Of a stretch of 64,000 nt of DNA, positions 41,928 through 55,650 are shown piece after piece (positions within the stretch are counted from its first letter, which is position 1; each line of letters opens with the position of its first letter). The stretch spans positions 355,895 to 419,894 of the forward strand of contig VZRR01002170.1 of the NCBI GenBank assembly GCA_013398015.1, written 5' to 3'. Source of the DNA: Oreocharis arfaki. Its lineage: Eukaryota; Chordata; Aves; Passeriformes; Paramythiidae. Made by a program: the position numbers and the translations under genes. Below the pieces are notes generated by a model. The model ran no database searches. It was not told the DNA's origin and was given only the letters and a program-made list of their open reading frames with translations.

Positions 41928-42615
41928 AATCATAGACTCATACAATAACATGGGCCAAAAGGGACTTTAGATATCTAGTTCCTACTCCCTGTGCCATGAC
42001 CAGGGACCCCTTCCACTAGACCACATTGCTCAAAGCCCCATCCAGCCTGGTGTTCAATATTTCCAGGGATGGCGCATCCACAACTTCTTTGGGCAACTTA
42101 TTCCTGTGCCCCACCATCCTCACAGTAAAGTATTTCTTTTTTATATCTAATCTAAACTCACTCTAAACATTGTTAAATTATAGTCATTTCCCCTTGTCCT
42201 GTCACTACATGCCCTTCTAAATTGTCCCTCTCCAGCTTTCTTGCAGGCTCCCTTTAAATACCGGAAAATGCTACAAGGTCCCAGAGCCTTCTCTTATCCA
42301 GGCTGAATAATCCCAACTCTCAGCCTGTGTTCACAGGAGAGGTGCTCCAGACCTCTCATCAGCTTTGTGGTCCTCCTCTGGACTCACTCCTAGGTTATGG
42401 ACCCCAGAGCTGGATGCAGCACTGCAGGTAGGGTCTCACAAGAGCAGAGCAGAGGAGCACAATCCCCTCCCTCACCCTGCTGGCCACACTGCTTTGGATG
42501 CAGCCCAGGACTGGCTTTCTGGGCTGCAAGCACCCATTGACACTGACAGGTCATGCCCAGCCTCTCATCCACCAACACCCCTAAGCCCTTCTCCTCGAGG
42601 CTGCTCTCAGTCATT
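41928..42615 (-). repeat. CR1 LINE, 3' UTR and end of ORF2, minus strand
   Basis: Read on the minus strand this is the last part of ORF2 followed by the CR1 3' UTR. On the plus strand it begins AATCATAGACTCATAC, the complement of the CR1 tail. Familiar blocks follow: TTGCTCAAAGCCCCATCCAG, CCAGGGATGGCGCATCCACA, CCTTGTCCTGTCACTACATG, CCCCAGAGCTGGATGCAG and CATCCACCAACACCCCTAAG. A minus-strand frame at 42614-42390 keeps the ORF2 landmarks LGVLVDERL and LAAQKA and then loses frame, so the copy is dead. It is 5'-truncated within ORF2. CR1-like matching may continue weakly past 42615 to about 42650. Confidence 0.92.
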
Positions 42616-45600
42616 TAAAATCATGCCCACCGTACATATTTTGAGACCAGTCATGTATCTATGTACCCACTCTAGACAGCAACAAATTTTGTGAAGGACT
42701 ACAAAACAAAGAAAAAAGAATTTAATCATTCTACTTTACCTTATTTTTCAAGTGAATAGGCATCAATGGGTTTTAATGGGTTTATGGATATACTGCGTGA
42801 GTTTTCATGTGTATTTATGGAAGCTATGATTTTAACAGCTTCTCAGAAGTAAAATTCTGTGAATAATGGAAGAAGTCAATAGGTACTTCCGGCATAAAAT
42901 CTTGCATTATTATGTTACTGTTGCTATTATGTATAATTTACCAATACCTCCATTGAAAGGCTTTGTCTCATTTTAGGAAGGGAGAGAAGAATAAAATCAA
43001 GCACAATAATGACCAAGGGGAACGTAATTTGAGATGGAAATGGAAATAAGGAATCATTACAAGCACTTCTGGAACTGCTTGAAGCAAAACAAGGAGGCTG
43101 TACTGATTGCTGTGTAAGAGGAGAGCAAATGCTGAGATCCTTGAATAAATACTTTTGAGGGTCATCTGTAACCTTTACCACCCAGGTCAATGTGGATGTG
43201 TAACACTGGCTAGATTAATATGCTTGCCAAGGGCTCAGTCCTCTACTTAAAATTTTCCACAAGAAAACCACTACCAACTTTACAATTTGGAATTATTCTG
43301 TGATTTTAAGATTCAAGAATTGCAGATTATTGATTTAATGTTACTGTGACCTTCACGTTAATACTGTGTTTTTCTGTCTTTAATTACCTGGGTAAAATTG
43401 CAGGATAACATACAATAATGACTTGCTTAGATGTGTATTTACTTGCTCATCTTCTCAACAAATTCATACGAAACACATAGTTTAACCTACCAAATTGCAT
43501 CAGACTGCACCAAGGGTGCCTAGCCACATGTAAGAAATTTGCTAGCCACATGGCTGTTTCCAAGTCATGACACGAGTTCCTTACATTCCCTGGATTACTC
43601 AAGAAGTGGGTTGTGCTTATGGCATAATAACATACTGGCAGGAGACAGTACACTTTTTAATTTAGACCTTTTTTCTCTTATACAATGGGTCTGTAACTAT
43701 TATTCTTAACATCCTGTCGGTGAAGTTTCTTGTTGAACACCCAGGAGTTTTAATGACTTATGCAACGCTGTAGCTTTCACTGTGCCCATCTCTACAAACA
43801 GAAGGAATATCACACACTCACAATGAGACAATTCCCTGCAGTTGTGGTTATATGAAGCAGAACTGAAGAACATGCCAGCCAAGAAAAATGAATGCAAATG
43901 ACTTCTCTAGAAATTTAGTTCCACAGACAACTCCCCTCCTTCCATCCTTCTGCATTTTGCCCTCTCTGTGCATGCTTCTTGCCATCAGTAAAGAACTGGC
44001 AGACTTTTGTGGCTTTTTTTGGTGACAAGCCCTCACTGGGGTGGTACTGAGGGCTCACTGTCAACTGTGCAGAGCTATGGCTTAGTGCCACTGGTCAGCA
44101 CTTAGTTAAGAGGGAGGCAAGTCATAATATACTGATTCAGCAATCTGTCATCACAGCAGTTTCAGAGTAAAGCTGCCTGGAAATTGATATAGAAGATGCC
44201 AACTCATTAAGCCAGGGGACCCCATTCAAAGCACCTCAGGCACAGCAAACCAGGGGAAAAAAATACAAAAAACAAATACAAAACCAAAAACACAAACAAA
44301 AAAACAAAACCCAAACAAAAAAAACTATATTACATTTTCTCAGACAAGAAGCACTTTTCTGTCCCTCATTTTACATGTATGACTTGTCTGAAAGCAAGTG
44401 TCATTAATTATTTCCAAGAAAAAAATGTTTTCCAAAAAATAATGGAATTTGTCAGTTCTTCAATTATTAAACTTTTATCACACTGCAAAGCAAGAATGAA
44501 GTAAGAGGCAAGACAACAAATCAGATATCAGGCACCTGAAGAAAAGGCCACTTCCAAACCATCAGTAAAAATGTTGCACTGTATCTGCCAGAGAACGCGT
44601 AGAAAAAATATAGGACTCATAAGAGAATTTTGTGATGCTTTAGGAATTGTGAGCAGATTAAGCAGCAGAACTTTTATAGGTTTATAGGTATACATCCCAT
44701 TAAATAGAAGTTCAACTACACACTAAAATTGAAATCCATAAATCCATACAATAAAATTTAATAGTCAGCAACACCAAACAGTGCCATTGTTCTCCAAGAA
44801 GTACCAAAAGAGATGAAAGACACATCAACACCTTTTCTCTTTTGTAAGTTATTTTCTAAGAGATATTTCTGATGGTTCTAGACACACTTCAAAAGTACAA
44901 CATATCTCTAAGACTCATGCTTCAAATATGTCTCATAACAGTGAGAGTTTGTTCACATGCACATGAACAATTTAATTCTATGGGTCAGCAGCATGAATTC
45001 AGCCTTACACATACCTGGAGTACTCCCATGCTTGCCTGAGCTGGTTTGTTAGTGAGAGGCCAAGCAGTGCGTTTTTTAATTCATCCAGTTTTCACTTGCC
45101 ATCAGGAAGCAACTAGTTGGCCTCTGCATGCCTTTCACGTGACTATAGTGATTGCTTCATTTTATAATTAAATGTCTCAAGGAAAACATTGCCCTGCGCT
45201 GCTCTTCAATCTACCAAAGTGCAAAAGAATTTGAGCTGTGGTGCTGGGGTACATCTAGTGACCACAAACAAATATTCAGGAAAGGCAGAACAACTGTTCT
45301 CCATAAGCACATGCTGCAAGATAGAAAATGAATCCTGACACCAAAAAGAAAAATTTAAAAAAAAAAAAAAAAAGGCAGGAAAAACAAGGCACAAAAAGAC
45401 TAAAGGGGCACTTCAAAAGCAAGAAGTGATCCAAAAAATGGGATTTAGGGAAAACAGTCATACAAGCTGCTGCATGCCAAAGATAAGGGAAAAAATGCAC
45501 ACTTGATGGATTTCTGAAGGAATAAATGGGGAAGGTCTAGCTGTCATGTATATAAATATCAAAAACAGTGGGCAAAAGACTTCTGACTTAGAAGACAGCA

Positions 45601-47249
45601 AAGAGTGCAAGTTTTGAGGGATATAAGGCTTATGAGCAAAGGACATAGGGACTTCAAGAGATTTAAAGGAATGAACCTATTTCTGATCTTACCAATCTAT
45701 TCTCATGCAAGTGTCATAAACATGAAAGAGATTACAGTTAAGAATATTTCAGAATCTTACAGAACATCTGGCTCTAGCTGGGAAATTCACAAAATCCTCC
45801 AACCACAGACATAGATACAAAAAGAGGAAAATTATTACAATAGCATTTTTACTTTTCTCTGAATAAATGGAGTGAAATAATTTGGTAAATTTTATTCGTA
45901 TTTTAAAATAATTTTAATAGAAATAATCCACATTTTCCACCACACATGCTTTGCTGCCATTTTTACCAGCTCCATCTATAAGCTTCACAACATTCTTTGG
46001 GTATCCAAAACATTGCCTTTTTTGCCTCTTGTACAGCAGACCACCAGGAAAATTGGAAATAATGAATACTGTTAAAAACTCTACATAAAGCAAGTAAAGA
46101 CAATGAAAATACAATAGAATTTCAAGACCAGCCATAGAGATGAAAATACACATTTCAGTTTATTCACACAGTATTAGCAAGGCAATATCAGGAAGAGAAT
46201 GAGGCTGAAGTGCTCCTTTCTGCACAGACCTTACCACTTACTCATTGTCCAATTTCTTCTGTACTATTTTTCATTTTGTTTTGGTATGATTTGCCAAGCA
46301 AAGGTCTCAGACAGGCCCCCAATTCTACCAATCAAGAGAGACCAAAGAACTTCAGTGCACGTGGTGAAAATCCATCAGTGCCGATGGAGATACTCAACCA
46401 GCTGACACTTCAGGCTAGGCAGACCTGGGAGACCAAAATCATTATCCCGACCTGTAAAACCACAGAAGGGAGGAATCAGGCTGTATTTACATAGCTCCAT
46501 ACGTGGTTGCAAGGGAGCTGTTTATAGCCACTGCACATCCAAGGCAGGACTTGCGTTCTGGATGTAAACGTTGTTCACACAATCAGCGTTAACGAGACCC
46601 ATGACCTCAATAAACACATAGCACTTTGTTCAGCTATGTCCAACAATAACAGTTAGAAATGGGGCTTTTTCTCTGAGTTTTGAGTTTGTTTTTTCATATC
46701 CAAGAAACACTCCAAACTCATCAGATATTCAGGCAAATCCAGCATGCTTCACTGCCATGAAAGATTTCCTGGCTCAGGAAAGGAAATCTCATATTCACTG
46801 AGCTGATATAACAGACTGTCTCATTAAACATACAGCTGCCTCACCAACTACAATGAAACTGTGCATCCTCATGTTGACAGTGATGGAAAATAATGATAAC
46901 CACTGCCTTTTTTTTTTCTGTTACTGGATGTTGAGCAATGAGAAGGGTAAAAATACCTAGGTGCAAACATAGATAATTATGAAATCCCTACCAAGTTTTT
47001 ACTGACTTTGACAACCATGTCAGGAAGATAAAAGGCGCATTTCCAAAAAAACCAAAATGAACTTTCTAAAACTGTACATAATAAAGATAAGGAAGTGATA
47101 TTCTTCAAGTGTCCCAATGGATTTTATAAACCAAATTCCTTCTTAACACACAGAAAAATATTTCATCCACCCTGTTCAATTGTTATGAAGTTTTGAGAGC
47201 AACAAATTTTCCCTTATAATAACTTTTAGCAGTCAAGAGGGTAAAACAC
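42616..47249. other. Non-coding DNA
   Basis: No gene is supported. It holds the A/C-rich tract at 44252-44326 and a run of 17 A at 45357-45373. The overlapping minus-strand frames at 45206-45500 read through that poly-A run and are not genes. Confidence 0.5.
44252..44326. repeat. A-rich (AAAC/AAATAC) low-complexity tract
   Basis: A-rich units broken by single C and T bases extend for about 75 bp. It is a simple repeat with no other content. Confidence 0.85.
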
Positions 47250-47420
47250 TGTAGTGAATTGTCTTCAGAAGTGGAAGAATTCCCATCACCAAACATTTTT
47301 AAAAACTGGTTGAACAGATAATATATGTCAGGAACCATTTAAACATGTTTCATCCTGTCTTTGGGGAAGGGAAGAAGCAGCGGATTTCTTCACATCCTTT
47401 GCAGCACTACAGATCTATAA
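47250..47420 (+). repeat. Very decayed ancient CR1-like 3' end
   Basis: The order of short blocks resembles the 3' region of old amniote CR1 copies. GTGGAAGAATTCCCATCACC is followed by ACATTTTTAAAAACTGGTTG, then GTCAGGAACCATTTAAACATG and a CATCCTGTCTTTGGGG block, and finally CCTTTGCAGCACTACAGATC. Divergence is high and there are small indels. The call rests on recalled family structure rather than an alignment, so it is tentative. Confidence 0.5.
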
Positions 47421-47706
47421 TAGGCATGTAAATATAGTTATGCAGCACCCAGACGCACAGTTTGTCCTATAACAGTGAATGAATAGAAAAGCAACTCATT
47501 TTTCACTGCCCATAACTGCCAGATTTTAACTTTTTTTTATATGAAAATGTAAAATTATGCATTATCTCTGGCAATGCAAGAGTATGCTTCCTTCCTCCCC
47601 TGCAACATGTTTCACAGCAGAGGAGTTTCCAAAAGTGATCTCATTTCTCAAGAACTATTAACTATCTGAGAGTGATCTGGGTTCATCAGTTCCTGAAGCA
47701 TTCATG

Positions 47707-47764
47707 AAAACAAGCAAACAAACAAAAAGAGAACAAAACAAACAAACAAACAAACAAAAAAAAC
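47707..47764. repeat. (AAAC)n simple repeat
   Basis: Units of CAAA/AAAC repeat almost without interruption, with one AAAAAGAGAACA interruption near 47726. On the minus strand they produce the phenylalanine/valine/cysteine-rich end of the frame at 47702-47950, which is therefore spurious. Confidence 0.88.
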
Positions 47765-50700
47765 CCCAGCTTTTTGACTGCAACATTGAACTTGTTTAAT
47801 CATAGGGTGGGAAGAAAAATTTAGATACTTCCCTAATCTCACAGACTCGCAAATGCCAGGGCACAGCCACTGAAGGTCAAAAACAGGCATCATATTGAAT
47901 CTTGTAAAATACAGAAATAAAATACAGACGTCTTTTAGTAATGGTAACACATTTTAGAATCTAATTCCCCAGAGACATGCTATGTTTTCCATCACAAGGT
48001 CTTTGAATCAAGGCTGGATGTCACACTAAACTATAAACAATAGCTCAGCTGGAACTAGTGGCACAATTCAAGTAAAATTGGGCTGCCACATTGATATACA
48101 AGAGGTCAAACTAGCCACTCATAATGGTCTGTCTGGTTTTTATATTAATGAACTGGCAATCACAGAAAGCTCTACAAAGCTGACAAAGGATTCCATTTCC
48201 AATTCTTCAGTACCAAAACAAAGGAAGCAGAAAGCGATGAACAATGTTGGTAAATGAGACATTTAGACAATAGCTTAAAGGGAAACTCTCTGCCTTGAGA
48301 AGAGTTATGGTAGTGCAGTTCCTTCCTTCTAACTGCCTGCTCCCAAGTGTTACCTTCTGAAACGCCGTTATCATTCTTTAAAAATTGTGAGGTTTTGTGG
48401 CTATCCAGATCACTTCCAATATTTCAGCTGAAATTAACACAGGTTCTAATGTAGAAGGATGAGGATTATCTGTGCCAGCTTCAAGGAATACAAATGGCAA
48501 ATTATTCCTCACAAAGAAAGATAATCATACTCATAAATGAACACCTTGGAAATTAATTGCTTGCAAACTAAATGTCTGCCTTGACAATGTGTTATAAAAT
48601 TTGATACCTCCCTTTTACCCAGCAATTCTGATTATTTGTCTTTGAAACATTGTCAGACAAATGTGTCTAAAAGGTTATGTAAGACTGTAACAAAAAGCAA
48701 TGTGAGATATTTTGTAAATTGTAGATGTCACCACAAAATAAATAATTGCATATATTTATTCACAGCTTACTATTCTTGATGAAGTAAAACCCTTTCCCTC
48801 TTTTTGATTTTTAGATAATGCAGGATCAAAGAACCAAACACGGTTCCAGCAGAAGCTGCAGTAGTCTGTGCTGACCAACAAAACCCTAGGGCCCAAATTT
48901 AAGTTACAGTACTGTTCTGAAATGTACTGTTACTGCTAAATATGAGGGTTGAATACACCTGCAGGCTTATGCCCAATGTTATAAATACCTATCCTAGCTT
49001 CAAGCAGGGATATTGGGAGTTGTATCTCTTTTGCACAAATTATATGCAAATTATAGATTAAGTGAAAAAAAATTGTAATGAATATTGCTGCTTTTGAACA
49101 CTGATAGTAAGGGCAGAGTCAATCAAACGAGGTACAGCTTTTTTAAGTTTTACTGTTGCATTGTTTCTCTTTCTCACTAACCATTCATGCAATTCTTGGG
49201 CACAAAAAAGCACATATTTGTATAATTGAAATTGTGGGGCTTTTACCTAATAACTGGGGGAACACATTGTCTGGGTTGTAAATAATTACTTTAGGCTTTT
49301 TATTCTATTCTTTACTTTTTCAGAAAATGTATTTTTCATTATCCTATAACGACTTCCTTTGGACAGATTATCTAAGATGGCATCTGCTGAAACTGAATCT
49401 CTCAAGCTCTTAACCTTGCCTTATAAATATAAAAATTGGTCAGAAAGTGTCTACTCTCTGCATCTTGGTGACTTTAAAAAGTCATTCACACAGAAAATTG
49501 GCAATCTGACAGCTCAGGAAGACTGGTTTCAGTTCCCTAAAGGAAATAAATTGGTGTCTTGGCTACCTCTATTAGACAGTGAAAGATCCTCCCTGTGAAA
49601 AGGCTGAATAAAGAGGGAAAAATGTTGACATAGATCGAGACATTTAAAGTTGATATGAATATCAACTGCTGCTACTTGAAGCACATATGACCTCAACGGG
49701 AGAGCCAGCACAGCTGAAACCAGAGTTAGAGGGAATGCAGATATGGCACAAGATCTGCAAACCAGACCCGGGCCACTAAAAGGGAAGAGTGGGAGAGATC
49801 TCTGAAATCAGTAATGTGTTTTTCAGAAACGGGTATCAACATGAAGTGAAGAACAGTAAGAGAATAAAAGGAGTTCCTGACTTCTGAAAATTAATTTGTT
49901 TATTCAGTCCTGATTCACTGTCTAAGTCAGACAGTGATTTACTGTTGATTTAAATAGGCTTTGGCTTAATGCTCTCTCTGAAGAACAACACTATGTAAGC
50001 CTTGTTTCTATGAAAATTATATCAGAGCATAATGATAAAATCATATCATCATCACTAGGAATATCACCTGAGTTAAAAGTAAAAAATATTCTCTACAGCT
50101 AATCCCCTCAAATCCAATTATTTTAGAATTTATCAGAACCCACTCCAGAAGAAATGGAAGAAATTGTAGAACATATAAGAACAGAAAAGATATAACTTTC
50201 TTGCCTGCTCTTCCCGGACTAAAACCTTTGTCACCTGCAAAAGAAAGTACTTTGACCTGGGAAACTTTGAGAACATCCATTCCTGAGACACAGAAACACA
50301 AAGGAAATCATTACAGAAAAGTGCAGGGAAACCCAGTAGCAAACAGATAAAAGCCAAAAAAATATGAGACAAAAAAACAACCACTCCTGAAGAAACAGAA
50401 AAATCAGTTTTATTAGAAAATAATGATAATGAAAACACAAAATGTGGAGAGACAGATTTTAAAACAATGTCTGTGGTTTACACAACATCTCAGATATGAA
50501 ATTTTAAACAAATATGTTATGAGAGCAAAATGTTAATCCAGCAAATGCAGGTAGAATAAATGAGTTTTTTAGACCTAAATTTCTGGAAAAAAAAAAGTTT
50601 GCAACATTTGCACATTGACTAACTTGCACCATTAATAACTCTGTTATTTTCACAATTTGAATGAAATAGCAGCGTTTGCGACGTGAATGCTATATCATAG

Positions 50701-53579
50701 AGTCTTATTTGTTTAACATCCAAGTTCTGGAGAACTGCTTAATGTTTTATAATTCTTCAAAGACGGCATTTAGGATAAGTCATCTTAAACTCATGGTCAG
50801 CAGAAAGTTCATCACCTCTGTGCCTCATCTGAACCACTAGTCAGAGAGAAGTACCAACACAAAACTACTTTTCTGTCTATATGAAAAATGCTCATCCATC
50901 GAACAGTTTGTGAGGCACTGAAAGGCTCAATGGAGGCAGATATTTTTTCCCGATACACAATGGATCACCAAGCAGGGAACAGTCCCTCCTCAGTTACGTA
51001 CTAGTAGCTAAGTCATACACAGAAGAGAACACCTTATCTACCACAGGAAAATTTCAATCTAAAAAAAAACAAGGCAATCCACAATTTCACAGAATTTTCA
51101 AAGCAATGTTCCAAGTAAGAAGGAGAACATGCTCCAGAGGAGAGAAAATGAGCAAGAAATACACAACCATGGAGCTTGTAAGACAAGCTGAGAGAACTGG
51201 CAATGAAAGCTAAGGCTTTCATTTGAAGAAGAGCCATCAGACCCAGCCCTTACTTGTGCAAATACCCCCAAAGCCAGACGTACTCAAGTACGTCCCTATG
51301 TGGGATGGGGATGAAATGTGAGACCAAACCAGCAAAAGCTGCAGATCTCTACCTCCACTTTCCAAGGCTCAAAGTCCTTACTACCTTTCTGTTATCCTTA
51401 GACAGGTCTTAAAGCCCTCCAGCCTCCTGTCTTTTACTGGAAAAACCCAACTCAAGTGCCACAATCCTTTTCTGTGAAGACAAGGAAGTCAGAGGCAGAG
51501 GCGCATCCCAAAACATCATAGGACTGCAACCTACGGAAGAAGTAAACCCTAAAGCTGAAGGACTAGGGTATACTAGAGCTATCCATCTACATATGTTTGA
51601 AGAATGACAGTATTGTCCCCAAATCCACATTGGAGAGCTTTTCAGGAATTAGGAGACTTAATTTGATCTAGGAGCCTGCAATAGCCAAGAAGAATCTCTA
51701 GCATGCAGTTCAGAGAGAAATTGAACCTCAGGATGAAAACTCCCAAGGCATAGCACAACCATGAGCAAACAATTAATGAGTACCTTCAACACAAAATCTA
51801 AAGCAAAAATCAGATCATAGAGATTCTTAATTTTCTTTCCATAATTTTTATGTAACATTATTTTACAATATGCCATATTATATTATTACTTTATAAAATT
51901 ATTTATTACCATTTATTTTATTTGCGTTCTACGGAGGGAGTACAGACTGGAAAGCTATACAATCATTTAAGATGGAAAAGGTACAAGTGAAGTAACAGCA
52001 ACTTGTACAGTCATTAAAGGATGAATGTGGACCCCTTGACAGACTGGTCAGCTATTTAAGGAAACTACTACCAAGGCAATGTAAGCAACCTAGTATCAAC
52101 GGCTGTATTAAAAATAGAAACAGCAAATTTACTTGCAGCTGTTGGAGACAAACAAACCAACAAATACCCCTAGTAGCCTAGTAATGCCCAGGAACTGAAT
52201 ATGGAAAATTCAATCCAGGCAACCCCAACTGGAGACAAAAGCTCACAGCAATGCAAGGATTCATAAAGCAGCCATATCCTGCAGGGCTGTCTGAAGACAC
52301 AGTGTTGTCAGAGACAGGGTACAGGGCAAATCAGAATAGTGTCAAAAGCCAGCCTCAGTAACCTGAAGCAGGTTCTTATTTCATGAGATATTTTATTAGA
52401 AAAATAGCTTTATCAATAGTTGTTCTTCCCAGAGGAAACCCGGACCTTTGCTGGGTGAAGGTAAATTCATAAACCCTCTCTCTCCTGGTTAATTCTTGTT
52501 AAATTGAAGCTTAAGAGATCACAACATAAGAAAAATTACTGCATCATATTAAACCCCAAAAATATAGGAAATGAGGGAATATTGAGACAAATGTCTCTTG
52601 TTGCTGAGTTTCACTTCAGGTGAATTCATAAGCTGACAAACAGAAATATTTATGTAATTTTGTTTTAGAGTAGTACCTCTGATGTTCACTGTGAGAACAC
52701 ACCACAAAAAGACTTTATAAGTAAACAGCAGGAGATACAGAAGTTGTAAATGACAACCTGTCCTTGGAGATAGACAAAAGGAAATGAACTCTAAGGTTTT
52801 ATCTAAGGACTGTGCTGAGTACACTATCTGATAAACCTCGAGAAGGCAGAATACATGAAGGAACTGCTTTAGGCTCCTTTTCATAGTGCACAGTACCAAA
52901 AAGTAAGGATAACTGGGGAAACAAAACGTCTGAGTCTCACTTTTATTTTCCTAAAAATTACTCTTTGCATTTAGTTTTACAAAAGGAAAATCAAGCACTT
53001 GCATTTAAGTACAGTACCACTATCAATTAACATTCAAAAAAAAATCGTATTGAAAGACCTCCACTCCTAAAAATTAATAGTCCAAGAGCAAGCATTGAGA
53101 ACCTGAGGAAGACCCCAACAAATGGAACACAGGAGTACCAAAACAAATTGATCATTTCTCAAAAATGATCTCCAGTCACAGTAGACAAATCATTTCAAAA
53201 GTGTTACGCCTCTCCCATCCCACCCTCGTGCTGCTATCCCTCAGTATGTGACGGAAATGTCAGAAGCAGAGCAACAAGAGATCCATTTCTTTGTTGTTGT
53301 TTTTTGAGCTATTTACAGCCTCTGCCAAATAAGAGTCAGTCAAGGAAAATTAACATTCTGCTGTACAGGTGGAGTTGTGCCAGGGATGAAATACCTGCAC
53401 AGCAAGAACAAATTCAAGCATTAAAATGCACCACCTTTCTGCTGCCAGCCTTCCCCAACATCATCACAAACATCTCTTTTCCTGAATTGTGTGAGCAGCT
53501 GTCTACCTGTGGGAGGTGTAAAGACTTAAAGATCACAGTTGCCTGTCTCAAACACTGTTCAGGCCACAGAAGGACTTTG
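47765..53579. other. Non-coding AT-rich DNA
   Basis: No gene or named repeat was recognised. Frames of 60-116 codons (for example 52549-52899 on the minus strand) are isolated and lack identifiable domains. An 8-bp inverted repeat (GATCATTT/AAATGATC) lies near 53.15 kb. Confidence 0.5.
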
Positions 53580-54475
53580 CTGTGAGATAAGCACAGAATG
53601 GAGCAAAATGAGCTTCCAAGCCTGGCAGAAGCCAGATCTGGCTAGCACATCCTGAGTAATGCATCCAGACAAAAATTCCCACAGTGGCAAATTGCTTAAA
53701 GAAGCAACTGCTCATACATATATCACCAGTCAAACAAAGATCCCCCCAAGTCGTGGGACAGATGGCACTTGTGACCAGAAATGACCACTGAACATTGGAT
53801 ACCTGGAACAATGGACTGCAAATTAAGCCACCATGACAGGAACTTGAGAAAAGGTAAAGGTGGTATTATTGTCTGAATGTTATCTCAAGTCTAGGGGGAG
53901 GTTAACAACGCCGGGGAGAAGAATGTATCACTGATAATGGATATAAATAATGCAGCAACAAGGAAAGCCAACTTAGCAATGGTGCTGAAATCAGCTCCAA
54001 CTGAGTAAAAGGCAATTCTGGCAGGGGGAGATCACAACCACCAATTCACATGCCACTGACTCAAGGGAAGAGCAAGACCAAGAATGTAGACTAAGTAGCC
54101 TTAGAGGCAAGGGGATCATTTAACTAACAGCATAAGAGAACTGTGTAGCCAATGAGCATTAATTCCTTTGTTTGCTAAAATATGTAAACAATGAAAAGTT
54201 TGGAACAATCTGGGGACCTCCACCACCAAGAAGCCCAGGGTAAAGAAGGACCAATGGGACACTCCTGGAGCTGCAGGTGATGACTACCTTAAGTTTTTTC
54301 TCTCTTTATCTTTTTTTCTCTCTCTCTCCTTCTCCTCTCTTTTCTATTTCTTTCTACCTCTCTACCTCACATTTTATTGTTAGATAAAATCTGTACTGTT
54401 GACTTTGGCATATGGTCTCATTTGCACCTTAATTCAGGCAGAGGCATCTCTCAATAATCAGTTCTTAACAGCAGG
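53580..54475. mobile_element. Possible LTR-like segment (tentative)
   Basis: This stretch has LTR-like features: a GC-richer block, a conserved-looking CCACCACCAAGAAGCCCAGG motif, a long pyrimidine tract (54294-54369), and poly-A-signal-like AATAAA on the minus strand (54379-54374 region, inside AACAATAAAATG). A TTAACA lies at 54465-54470, where an LTR could end. I could not find matching terminal inverted repeats or a target duplication, so boundaries and orientation are unproven. Its 3' third is part of the tandem duplication, so that part recurs at 56326-56561. Confidence 0.3.
54294..54369 (+). repeat. Polypyrimidine (CT-rich) tract, copy 1
   Basis: About 75 bp of almost pure C and T, rich in TCTCTC, following GACTACCTTAAG. 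The second copy is at 56380-56455. It could be a degenerate (CT)n microsatellite or an LTR-internal tract. Confidence 0.85.
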
Positions 54476-55551
54476 AGCAGAGGAACGCAGGGAGACAAGA
54501 GAATGTGTCTTGGGACAGAGCAGAATACAGAATGAAGGTGAGAACATAGGGAATTGGGTTTTTTCCTTCGCGTTCTCATAACAAAGTACTAAGAAGAAAC
54601 CAACTTTAAAATTGGGAGTGTAGCTGAATTACTTCTGTTAGTGATCTTGGCAGCCATAACTGGCTAATTATGTTATGTCTTGACAGAAATGGGAGCCACA
54701 CAATAAAACGGAAAAAAAAAACCCAAAACAGAGCGCTGCAGAAATCAGCGCTGAGAGCCCCTACCAAACCAAAACCTCAGCATGATGTTAAAGAGATACT
54801 GTATTGCAAGAGGTACCATCTGTTGTGTTTGGATCGGAGAAGTTCTGAGAAGGGCTAGAGGCAAAACTTGCTCCAGCAAGAACCTTTATTCCTCAGCTCT
54901 GAAAGCTATCCCCTTCTGGAGCTGAGCAGATCAGATTAGACCCGCATCTCCAACGCGTATGCAACCACATGAGTTTTCCGTGCTCTGAGTAAGAACACAT
55001 ATGCTTAGGTGGAACCAGCTTTTAAATAAGGTCACGGCTGATTTCAAAAATAGCAGCTGTTGATACACTATCTAGAAGTTCCTGGGAGCTGATTAACCAT
55101 CCCATGTACAATACAAAGCCACATTTTCTTGCCTAAGTCAAAACAGAAACGTCCAGAAGCTCTGCATTGCATCAGGACTCCGTGCTGTTCTGCTCACATG
55201 TTTTGGGTGGCTTAGAAGAAATACGTAGGCACTATCTGAGGTCTATCCCAAGGACAGCCACCCTTCATAAGATTTTCAGCCTCAAAAAATGAGGAAAAAT
55301 GGCTGAGCTTTGATATGCTATAGGCAATTAATGGGCCAAAAACCCTTTGCCTCTATGTCATGAATGTTGATTAACCTGACTTAGCTAGAGTAAAAAGGAA
55401 CTGTATAATGATACATCAAAGGGACAGGGAGAATTTGTGATCCCATGAATTATTCCTTCTCCTCTTTCACTAACACCAAATACAATCACGCAAACAAAAT
55501 CTGTCCATAGGGTTCAACTATTTACTGCTTGAATATCATCATTCTATTTGG

Positions 55552-55650
55552 AAACCAAAAAAATAAAATTTAAAAAAAATTTTTAAAAAGAAAGAAACTA
55601 AAAACAAACAAACAAAAAAAAAGCACCAAACAAATAAACAAACAAAAAAA
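55552..55650. repeat. A-rich low-complexity tract, copy 1
   Basis: A-rich sequence with AAAC and AAAT units; duplicated at 57638-57736. Its complement yields the phenylalanine-rich minus-strand frames at 55539 and 57625, which are not genes. Confidence 0.85.

Noticed and set aside
41654..41929. 91-codon plus-strand frame next to the CR1 at 41928
   Set aside because: No domain recognised; it simply ends where the CR1 tail begins.
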